A stretch of 12,684 bases of DNA. Origin: Pseudomonadota bacterium. GTDB taxonomy: Bacteria; Pseudomonadota; Gammaproteobacteria; Burkholderiales; Burkholderiaceae_B. The notes under the pieces were generated by a model, which was not told where the DNA came from, ran no database searches, and was given only the letters and a program-made list of their open reading frames with translations. Made by a program: the position numbers and the translations under genes. Positions 6,505 to 12,684 of this stretch are shown in pieces; the stretch's first letter is position 1; the number at the start of each line of letters is the position of its first letter. The stretch is taken from NCBI GenBank assembly GCA_023427945.1, contig JAEYZR010000139.1, positions 1-12,684 on the forward strand, in the 5' to 3' direction.

Positions 6505-9500
6505 TATTTGGGCATCCACACCCGGCAAAGGGAGACGAGTTTGTCGACATCGATGGGCTTGGCGATGTAGTCGTTCGCGCCGGCCTCCAGACACTGCTTG
6601 CGATCATCCGGCATGGCTTTGGCGGTCAGGGCGATGATGGGCAGCTTGGCCCACTTCTGCTGGGCCCGGATATGGCGCATGGCCGTCAACCCATCCATCT
6701 CGGGCATCATCAGATCCATCAGGACCAGGTCGACATCGGCATTGGACTCGAGGAAGTCAAGCGCTTCGCGCCCGTTGCGCGCAATCGAGAGCTTCGCCCC
6801 CAGCGGCTCCAGGATGCTGGAGAGTGCAAAGATGTTGCGCACGTCGTCTTCCACCAGCAGGATCACGCGCCGTTCGAGCAAGGTATCGCGCTGGCGCGCC
6901 TGCAGCAACAGGCGCTGCTGGTCCGGCGGCATGTCGGCCTCGACACGGTGCAGGAACAGGGTGACTTCGTCGAGCAGGCGTTCCGGGGATTTTGCCCCCT
7001 TGATGATGATCGAACGCGAGTAGCGGCGCAGTTGCTGCTCTTCGTCACGCGTCAATGCGCGTCCCGTGTACACAATCACCGGGGGGAACGCGTATTTGGC
7101 ACCCTCAGCCATGCGTTCGAGCAACTCGTAACCCGATGCATCCGGCAGCATCAGGTCCATCACGACGCAATCGAACTGTCCTGCCGCGAAGGCTTTCATG
7201 GCCTCGGCAGCCGTGCCGGCAAGCTCGATATGCACGCCATCGTCCTGAAGCAGTTCGGCAATACTGGCACGCAAGGCTTCGTCGTCTTCGATCACAAGCA
7301 CGCGCCGCGTGCCCTTGGCGAATTTCTCTTCCACCCGCGCGAATGCCTGAACCAGCTCCTCCCGGGCGACCGGCTTGAGCGCATAGCCGACGGCACCGAG
7401 CTCCAGCGCGGTCTGCATATGGTCTTCGACCGAAAGCATGTGAATGGGTATGTGGCGCGTGGCAGGGTCGCGCTTGAGCTGCTCCAGCACGCCCAGCCCC
7501 GACTGATCGGGAAGATTCACGTCCAGCAGGATGCCGCTGGGCCGCAGCTCGCGAGCCATCGCCAGCGCCTGTACGCCATTCTCGGCAACGGCGCATTCGA
7601 AGTTCAGGTCACGCGCCATTTCGCTCAGGACCTGCACGAAGCGGTTGTCGTCCTCGATCAGCAGGATGAGGCGGCGCCGGTCGTCTCGCGCCCGCGCCAG
7701 GTCCAGGCGAGCCGCTTCCAGGGCTTCTGGCGACAGATACCGTGCGCTCTCGGATGCCGCCGTGCCCGTCGTACGGTAGGACTGGGCGGGCATGGACCAT
7801 ACCTGCGGAATGGATGCCTGACCATCGGCCCGGCCGCGCTCGATGGCTTCGGTATCGTCGGCGGCCGCACCGTAGGCGCGACGGCCACGCGGCACATCGG
7901 AAGGCTGTTGATCCTGGACCGTGGGAGTCAGCGCATCCTGCGTCCCGGAGTCGCCTCGGGACGACCCGGCGTCCTGCCCGCCCTCCGATTGGGGAACCGC
8001 AAGCACGGCGGCGATCTCGATGGTGAAAATACTGCCTTGGCCCGGCTGGCTGCTGACCGAAATCTCTCCGCCCAGCAGGCGTGTGAGTTCGCGCGAGATC
8101 GACAGCCCCAGACCGGTGCCGCCGTACTTGCGGCTGGTCGTGCCGTCGGCCTGCCGGAAGGCCTCGAAAATGACCGCCTGCTGCTCGCTGGAGATGCCAA
8201 TGCCGCTGTCGCGTACCGAAAACACCACGTTACCCGGGCTGCCCGCATCCACACTCAGGGAAACTGAACCGGAAGAGGTGAACTTGAAGGCATTGGACAG
8301 CAGGTTTTTCATGATTTGCGCCAGACGGGCACGGTCGGTGTCGATGACCGCCGGTGCCCCCGGCCGTACATCGATCAGGAAATCGACTTTGCGCTGGGCG
8401 GCAATAGGTTCGAACATCTGCCGCAGCGGCTCCAGGACGGCGGCGATGGTCACCGGCTCGACCTGGAGTTCGACGTGGCCGGCTTCGATCTTGGAGAGGT
8501 CGAGAATGTCGTTGATGAGCAGCAGCAGATCGTTGTTGGCGTCGTGGATGGTGCGCGCGTAGGTGCGCCGCTGCTCTGCGCTGAGGTTGTCGCCCTTCTC
8601 GCTGCACAGGATCTGCGACAGGATCAGCGAGCTGTTCAGCGGAGTGCGCAGCTCATGGGACATATTGGCCAGGAACTCGGACTTGTACTGGTTCGCCCGG
8701 CTGAGCTCGCGGGAATGCAGCGTCATGGCGTGCTGGGCACGCAGCAGGTCTTCCTTCTGCCGGGCCAGGCGCTGGGTGTGTTCCTCCAGTTGCACATTGG
8801 TCTGCTCCAGCTCGGCGTGCTGATTCTCCAGGCGCGCCTGCGATTCGCGCAGTGCGCGGCCCTGCTCTTCCAGCTCTTCGTTGGACACCCGCAGCTCTTC
8901 CTGCTGCACCTGCATTTCTTCGCTCTGCTGCTGGGTCTGGTCAAGCAGTTGTTTCAGATGTTCGCGATAGGACGCCGACCGCAATGCCACGCCAACGGAC
9001 TCAGCCGTGCGCTGCAACAGGTCCCGCGTCTGCTCGAACAGGTCGCCCTTGGCCAGAAAGCCCAGTTCGACCACCCCCACCACGCGCGTGCTGGCCGTGA
9101 TCGGAGCAATGATGACGTGGCGGGGCGTCGCGTGACCGGTCATGGACCGTATCTTCAGATAGCTGTCGGGTAGATCGCTGAGGGTGACGGCTTCGCCGCT
9201 GGTGGCCACTTCCTTCGCCAGCCCGCCCTGCGCCACCGCCAGGGCCTCAGTGGGCAGCTCGCATCCGTAGGCACCTGCCGGGATGAGCTGGCCACGCTCA
9301 TAGCGGTACAACACCGCAACCTGCGCGTGCAGGTAGGACGCCAGCGACGTCAGCACGGCGTCGGCCGTGGAGGCAATGTCGTGCTCGCCGATCAGACTGT
9401 CCGATACCTTGGACAGACCGGCCTCCGTCCAAAGCAGGCGCTGCGCAGCGATGCGCTCCAGAATGACGCGGCGGGCCATATAGGCCACGCAGAGCAGTGC

Positions 9501-9773
9501 GGCGGCACCGCCTGCACGGTTGAGCAGGGCGATGAGCTGGACATCGCTATCGGGTTTGAGGGAAAAACTGATGGCCGTCAGGCCGATCTGTACGCCTGCC
9601 ACGAAAAGCGGCAATGCCGGCTGCGTCTGGCGCACGGTGAGCACCAGTGCGATCAGATAGAGCACCCAGAAAACCAGCCCGAACGAGGTGACGGAGTCGG
9701 CGACGAAAACCAGCCCGGTGATGACGGCGATTGCCGCCAATATGGGAGAACTCTTTTCGGGTTGGCTGATCAT
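6504..9773 (-). CDS. Membrane-bound hybrid histidine kinase: 4 TM helices, GAF, coiled coil, HisKA, HATPase, three receivers
   Basis: A 1089-residue sensor. Residues about 9-103 hold four hydrophobic helices with very short loops, so there is no large periplasmic sensor. A GAF-like domain (about 125-265) follows, then a Glu/Gln-rich coiled coil (about 268-365) full of EE and QEE pairs. HisKA has H373 (MSHELRTPLN). HATPase_c has N box N490/N494, G1 RDSGIGIS (D522) and G2 GGTGLGLS (551-558). A low-complexity linker (about 590-690) leads to three receivers: D751 with K800, D873 with T903 and K925, and D1020 with T1050 and K1072. No HPt domain is visible, so a separate phosphotransfer protein may be needed. 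The ATG at 9773 is the only sensible start: a TAA lies in frame upstream and the next methionine is residue 99. Its ribosome site is weak (ACGAG). First gene of the kinase-cheR-cheB-kinase cassette; ligand unknown. Confidence 0.95.
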   Translation of the reverse strand: MISQPEKSSPILAAIAVITGLVFVADSVTSFGLVFWVLYLIALVLTVRQTQPALPLFVAGVQIGLTAISFSLKPDSDVQLIALLNRAGGAAALLCVAYMARRVILERIAAQRLLWTEAGLSKVSDSLIGEHDIASTADAVLTSLASYLHAQVAVLYRYERGQLIPAGAYGCELPTEALAVAQGGLAKEVATSGEAVTLSDLPDSYLKIRSMTGHATPRHVIIAPITASTRVVGVVELGFLAKGDLFEQTRDLLQRTAESVGVALRSASYREHLKQLLDQTQQQSEEMQVQQEELRVSNEELEEQGRALRESQARLENQHAELEQTNVQLEEHTQRLARQKEDLLRAQHAMTLHSRELSRANQYKSEFLANMSHELRTPLNSSLILSQILCSEKGDNLSAEQRRTYARTIHDANNDLLLLINDILDLSKIEAGHVELQVEPVTIAAVLEPLRQMFEPIAAQRKVDFLIDVRPGAPAVIDTDRARLAQIMKNLLSNAFKFTSSGSVSLSVDAGSPGNVVFSVRDSGIGISSEQQAVIFEAFRQADGTTSRKYGGTGLGLSISRELTRLLGGEISVSSQPGQGSIFTIEIAAVLAVPQSEGGQDAGSSRGDSGTQDALTPTVQDQQPSDVPRGRRAYGAAADDTEAIERGRADGQASIPQVWSMPAQSYRTTGTAASESARYLSPEALEAARLDLARARDDRRRLILLIEDDNRFVQVLSEMARDLNFECAVAENGVQALAMARELRPSGILLDVNLPDQSGLGVLEQLKRDPATRHIPIHMLSVEDHMQTALELGAVGYALKPVAREELVQAFARVEEKFAKGTRRVLVIEDDEALRASIAELLQDDGVHIELAGTAAEAMKAFAAGQFDCVVMDLMLPDASGYELLERMAEGAKYAFPPVIVYTGRALTRDEEQQLRRYSRSIIIKGAKSPERLLDEVTLFLHRVEADMPPDQQRLLLQARQRDTLLERRVILLVEDDVRNIFALSSILEPLGAKLSIARNGREALDFLESNADVDLVLMDLMMPEMDGLTAMRHIRAQQKWAKLPIIALTAKAMPDDRKQCLEAGANDYIAKPIDVDKLVSLCRVWMPK

Positions 9774-9839
9774 GCTCGTGTCTTGTGGGCGGCGCGGCGC
9801 GCAGGATGGGCAAGTTTACATTCGTTCTTGTCCCGCCAC

Positions 9840-10655
9840 TCAACCGTTGCCGCGAAACTCCGGGTACAAGGTCATGCCGCCATCGACGAACAGCGTGGTT
9901 CCCGTGACATAGTCCGACTCATCAGAAGCCAGCCACACCACGGCCCGCGAAATATCGTCGGTCTCGCCGATGCGCCCGTAGGGGATGAGCTTGAGCAGTT
10001 CTGCCAGTTTCTCGGGGGTGTCCCAGGCCTCGCGATTGATCTTGGTGCGAATCGCACCGGGCGCGATGGCATTCACCCGTATTTTCTCGGGGGCGACCTC
10101 CTGGGCGAGCGAACGCATCAGCATGCCCACGCCGCCCTTGGATGCGGCGTAGTTGTTCTGGAAGGCCCACGGAATGACCTCGTGGACCGAGCTCATCATG
10201 ACGATGCGCCCCAAAGCGTGCGGCCCTGAATGTCCGGCACGCCTGGACAGAAAATGCCGCACGGCCTGCCGGGCGCACAGGAACTGGCCGGTGAGATTCA
10301 CATCCAGAACCGTTTTCCAGTCCTCCAGACTCATGTCCTGAATCGGTGAGGGCTTCTCGACACCCGCGTTACTGACCAGCGTATCCAGACGTCCGAACGT
10401 CTGGACCGCCTGATCGAAAAGCGCCAGCACCTGCTGCTCGTCGCTGACGTCGGCGGCGATGGCCACCGCCCGGCCACCCGTCCGCTCGATTTCCTGAACC
10501 ACCTCGGCAGCCGCTTCGGCCGAGGATTCGCGTGGCCGGTGATTGACCACCACTGCGGCCCCTGCCTGCGCCAGGCCGATCGCACACGCCCGCCCTATTC
10601 CGGCGTTGGCGCCAGTGACCAGGGCGACCTGATCCTTCAGCATTGGTGTGGACAT
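9840..10655 (-). CDS. Short-chain dehydrogenase/reductase, glucose 1-dehydrogenase-like
   Basis: A classical SDR of 271 residues, cytoplasmic and NAD(P)-dependent. The cofactor loop TGANAGIG is at 14-21, SNAG at 95-98 (instead of NNAG), N120 in the DVNLTG motif, and the catalytic set S156, Y169, K173 (YAASK). The stretches MSSVHEVIPW, VNAIAPGAIRT and the C-terminal VDGGMTLYPEF closely follow bacillary glucose 1-dehydrogenases, which oxidise beta-D-glucose to gluconolactone; a related sugar or polyol may be the true substrate. I chose the ATG at 10655 because GGAGTG lies about 6 bases upstream; the in-frame ATG at 10667 would add MECT without a good site. It ends 66 bases before the hybrid kinase on the same strand with no obvious terminator between, so partial co-transcription is possible. 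Confidence 0.9.
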   Translation of the reverse strand: MSTPMLKDQVALVTGANAGIGRACAIGLAQAGAAVVVNHRPRESSAEAAAEVVQEIERTGGRAVAIAADVSDEQQVLALFDQAVQTFGRLDTLVSNAGVEKPSPIQDMSLEDWKTVLDVNLTGQFLCARQAVRHFLSRRAGHSGPHALGRIVMMSSVHEVIPWAFQNNYAASKGGVGMLMRSLAQEVAPEKIRVNAIAPGAIRTKINREAWDTPEKLAELLKLIPYGRIGETDDISRAVVWLASDESDYVTGTTLFVDGGMTLYPEFRGNG

Positions 10656-10659
10656 CGTG

Positions 10660-10665
10660 CACTCC
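10660..10665 (-). promoter_or_regulatory. Ribosome binding site deciding the dehydrogenase start
   Basis: The minus strand reads GGAGTG here, with the GGAG core 6 bases before the ATG at 10655. It overlaps the alternative in-frame ATG at 10667, which itself is preceded only by TTCAAG. This favours the shorter 271-residue protein. Confidence 0.65.
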
Positions 10666-10803
10666 ATCTTGAACGGACAAGCCTTTCATTCTCCGCAAGA
10701 TCGTTTCCATGTCACGCCAGACCCGGCCACAACACGTAAGCATCGGTATCTGGGCGGGATGCCAAGCGGGCAGGCCGCCCGGCCCCCCTGGCCCTGCACC
10801 GTC

Positions 10804-10828
10804 CAGCACCGCATTCGACGCGGTGCTG
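10804..10828. repeat. Perfect 9-bp inverted repeat (stem-loop)
   Basis: CAGCACCGC (10804-10812) and GCGGTGCTG (10820-10828) pair perfectly around a 7-base loop. It lies about 150 bases upstream of the dehydrogenase start, so it would fold in a leftward leader transcript. There is no T tract on either side, so it is not a standard intrinsic terminator. It may be an mRNA leader structure or a regulator's binding site. Confidence 0.7.
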
Positions 10829-10972
10829 CCCGGCTTCCCGATGCAGGTGATCCAGTCGGCATCGCCACGGCACGAGCCCGCCAGAATGGGCGGAATCCTA
10901 CTTACAAATCCTTGCCCTTCCCGCATGATCTCCATGCCCTTTCCCCATGATTCCCTTGCTCCTCCCCCGTGA

Positions 10973-10990
10973 CCGTTGAGTAGGCAACGG
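10973..10990. repeat. 6-bp inverted repeat upstream of the autotransporter gene
   Basis: CCGTTG (10973-10978) and CAACGG (10985-10990) form a symmetric dyad with a 6-base spacer, about 80 bases upstream of the autotransporter start. The geometry would suit a dimeric regulator's operator, but a repeat this short can also arise by chance. Confidence 0.35.
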
Positions 10991-11068
10991 GTTCCCGGAC
11001 ACACCGATCGGGCGCTGCGAAAACGGTGCGAGGCAGCCACATCACGATCCCACCAAACGAGTTCATGA

Positions 11069-12684
11069 ATGACAAATAGAATCAACGCTTCGGTTATGCA
11101 ATTGGCCGTCCTGGCCGCCTCGTCGCTATCCAGCATGCACGCCATGGCGGTCACCTACGACGACGGAAACGAACACGAGGTCGTCGACAATCTCTCCGGC
11201 GAAGAAATCGTGGTGACAGATGGCACCACCTTGAATCTGAGTTCCAACGGCGGGGACGGTTTCGAAATCAATTCGCTGACGGCTGACGATGCCGTGATTC
11301 GGGTCACAGGCCCGGGCCACGTGCAAACGGTGGACATGGACAATGTCACCGCGACGTTTCTGGGTGCCCCTGGCAACCGGCTTGTGATTCGCAATGGCGC
11401 CAGCCCGTCGATCAGCATCAAGGGCGAATCCGGACGCTATACCTTCAGGAATGTATCCATCGAAGGGCCGCCCTCTTCGCCGCAACTCCCGAGCGCCCTG
11501 TCGGTCGATGGCTCCAGTGCCGACATCGTCTTCAGGGATTCCAGAGTCTTCACCTCCAAAATGCCGCTGGACGACGCGGAGCCTGGGGGGGTCATTCGCC
11601 TGAAAAACTATGCGGGCGCCCTGACGCTCGATGAAGTGCAGCTCAACACCACGACGTCGCCCGACACACCTATCATCGATTTTGAAAACGACCGGGCAAA
11701 GCCGACCTCGAATACATTGAACGTGAAGCACGTTCAAGCTCAATCGAACGCCGGGTTCATGCGTAGTAGCGGCGATGCAACCGTCAAGATAGAGGGTTCG
11801 CAAATCCAGACTTCCGGCCTGGCATTCCGTGGAGGTGCGATGCCATCCAAGGTGAACCTGTCCGTCCAACACTCCAGCCTGACAGCTGACCCCAATGTTT
11901 CAGGTCCGTCCGTAGTCAGCATCGATCGGCAGGCGGACGATGCAAGCATGACTTATGAGTTCGACGTTTCCGGCTCGGTGATCGACGCGATTTCTGCCAG
12001 CCGAAGCAATGGCGTCATCAACGTCAATAACAGTTCGATATCATCTTCCAATAATGGCTCACGACGGGCACTGAATTTCAATGGTGGCGATCACACCGTC
12101 AACATCGACTACAGCAGCATCGGGCCCGGCGCCAAAGATGCCGACAGCGTCGTTCTATACAACGCTGGCACAGACGATAGAGACACCACGCGGCTCATCA
12201 TCAAAAACACCGAACTGCAAGGATCGGGGATCAATGCGAAGGGTATCGTCCGCGTCGACATGCAACAAGCTGCCTACTGGACGGGGAAAATCGAAAATTT
12301 CACTTCAATGAAATTGGCGGCGTTTTCGAAACTCAGTCTCACAGGCCCATCGTCGATCGACGAGTTGACCAACAACTCGGGCGTCGTCTCGCTGGCGGGG
12401 GGTGGTGCCGTGGGCAACGTGCTGAACGTACACAACTACACGAGCAACGGCGGCAGCCTGCTGTTGCGCACGCAACTGGGCGACGATGCGTCGCCGACGG
12501 ACAAACTGGTCGTCAGCGGCAATACCGAAGGCTTGACCAGCGTGACCGTGTCCAACGCCGGAGGCAGTGGTGCACCCACGCGGCACGGCATTGAACTGAT
12601 TCATGTGAGCGGTGCGTCTAACGGCGTGTTCGTGCAATGGGGGCGTATCGTTGCCGGGGCGTACGACTACACGTTAAACAAACT
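11069..12684 (+). CDS. Autotransporter (type Va secretion) signal peptide and passenger, pertactin-like; beta-barrel beyond window
   Basis: The frame is open from the ATG at 11069 for 538 codons to the window edge. Residues 1-27 form a Sec signal peptide: arginine at 4, a hydrophobic core MQLAVLAASSLSS, and a likely cleavage site after HAMA, giving a mature start VTYDDGNEH. The passenger (about 28-448) is rich in Ser, Asn, Gly, Asp and Val, with short alternating hydrophobic strands that suit a right-handed parallel beta-helix; I see no cysteine, which is normal for autotransporters. Residues about 449-537 (NVLNVHNYTSNGGSLLLRTQ, DKLVVSG, YDYTLNK) match the pertactin-type autochaperone region that precedes the linker and outer-membrane barrel. 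The barrel, about 270-300 residues, should follow to the right. The ribosome site is weak (ACGAG). Function is probably surface adhesion or host interaction; the passenger has no enzyme motif or RGD that I can see. Confidence 0.88.
   Translation, partial: MTNRINASVMQLAVLAASSLSSMHAMAVTYDDGNEHEVVDNLSGEEIVVTDGTTLNLSSNGGDGFEINSLTADDAVIRVTGPGHVQTVDMDNVTATFLGAPGNRLVIRNGASPSISIKGESGRYTFRNVSIEGPPSSPQLPSALSVDGSSADIVFRDSRVFTSKMPLDDAEPGGVIRLKNYAGALTLDEVQLNTTTSPDTPIIDFENDRAKPTSNTLNVKHVQAQSNAGFMRSSGDATVKIEGSQIQTSGLAFRGGAMPSKVNLSVQHSSLTADPNVSGPSVVSIDRQADDASMTYEFDVSGSVIDAISASRSNGVINVNNSSISSSNNGSRRALNFNGGDHTVNIDYSSIGPGAKDADSVVLYNAGTDDRDTTRLIIKNTELQGSGINAKGIVRVDMQQAAYWTGKIENFTSMKLAAFSKLSLTGPSSIDELTNNSGVVSLAGGGAVGNVLNVHNYTSNGGSLLLRTQLGDDASPTDKLVVSGNTEGLTSVTVSNAGGSGAPTRHGIELIHVSGASNGVFVQWGRIVAGAYDYTLNK

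Larger units (their letters stand above)
10668..11068. other. Intergenic region between divergent dehydrogenase and autotransporter genes
   Basis: About 400 bases with no gene I can support. It should hold the promoters of both the leftward dehydrogenase and the rightward autotransporter, but I could not find a convincing sigma-70 -35/-10 pair on either strand. It contains a strong 9-bp hairpin (10804-10828), a shorter inverted repeat (10973-10990) and a C-rich, AC-poor stretch around 10917-10970 that is purine-rich on the minus strand. An open minus-strand frame crosses the region and runs into the dehydrogenase in another frame, but its translation resembles nothing I recognise. Confidence 0.6.

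Noticed and set aside
6505..6594. Upstream ATG at 6594 extending the CheR protein by 30 residues
   Set aside because: The extra residues are an out-of-frame read of the hybrid kinase C-terminus; the ATG at 6504, overlapping the kinase stop, fits the CheR fold and operon spacing.
6672..8267. Open frame of 531 codons on the plus strand opposite the hybrid kinase
   Set aside because: The sense strand encodes unmistakable HisKA, HATPase and receiver motifs; the antisense product has no recognisable fold.
10369..11154. Minus-strand open frame of 261 codons across the intergenic region and into the dehydrogenase
   Set aside because: It begins antisense to the autotransporter signal peptide and overlaps the 5' part of the dehydrogenase in another frame. 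The translation is low-complexity and unlike any protein I know. A decayed gene in 10668-10950 cannot be fully excluded.
11126..11872. Minus-strand open frame of 248 codons opposite the autotransporter
   Set aside because: The plus strand has a signal peptide, beta-helix-like passenger and autochaperone motif in one frame to the window edge, which is far stronger evidence.

Overview
The window looks like a GC-rich proteobacterial chromosome, most likely a betaproteobacterium of the Bordetella/Achromobacter (Alcaligenaceae) kind. That placement is an inference. It rests on the fused MrpA-MrpB antiporter subunit, the pertactin-type autotransporter and the overall base composition; there is no rRNA or other taxonomic marker here. 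I see no tRNA, rRNA, CRISPR array, insertion sequence or attachment site.

Region 1 (1-3854, minus strand) is the start of an Mrp/Pha-type multisubunit monovalent cation/proton antiporter operon. A 976-residue fused MrpA+MrpB subunit overlaps mrpC, which overlaps mrpD by one base. mrpD runs off the left edge; mrpE, F and G are expected beyond it. Together these subunits form an inner-membrane complex that exchanges Na+ (or K+) for H+ in pH and salt homeostasis.

Region 2 (3960-9773, minus strand) is a compact four-gene signalling cassette. It is read in the order hybrid histidine kinase (membrane, GAF, coiled coil, HisKA, HATPase, three receivers), CheR-type methyltransferase, CheB-type methylesterase, receiver-histidine kinase. 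The junctions are a 1-base overlap, direct abutment and a 7-base gap, so the four are almost certainly co-transcribed and translationally coupled. The window contains no chemoreceptor, CheW, CheA or DNA-binding output protein to go with them. This is the most interesting system here: methylation enzymes appear to be wired to a multi-step phosphorelay instead of to flagellar chemotaxis. A small palindromic hairpin at 3932-3953 probably marks the cassette's 3' end and separates it from the Mrp operon.

Region 3 (9840-10655, minus strand) is a short-chain dehydrogenase that closely resembles glucose 1-dehydrogenases. It lies 66 bases upstream of the hybrid kinase on the same strand and could share its transcript.

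Region 4 is a roughly 410-base intergenic stretch (10656-11068) between divergent genes, with a strong 9-bp hairpin. Region 5 (11069-12684, plus strand) is the signal peptide and passenger of a classical (type Va) autotransporter; its beta-barrel lies beyond the right edge.
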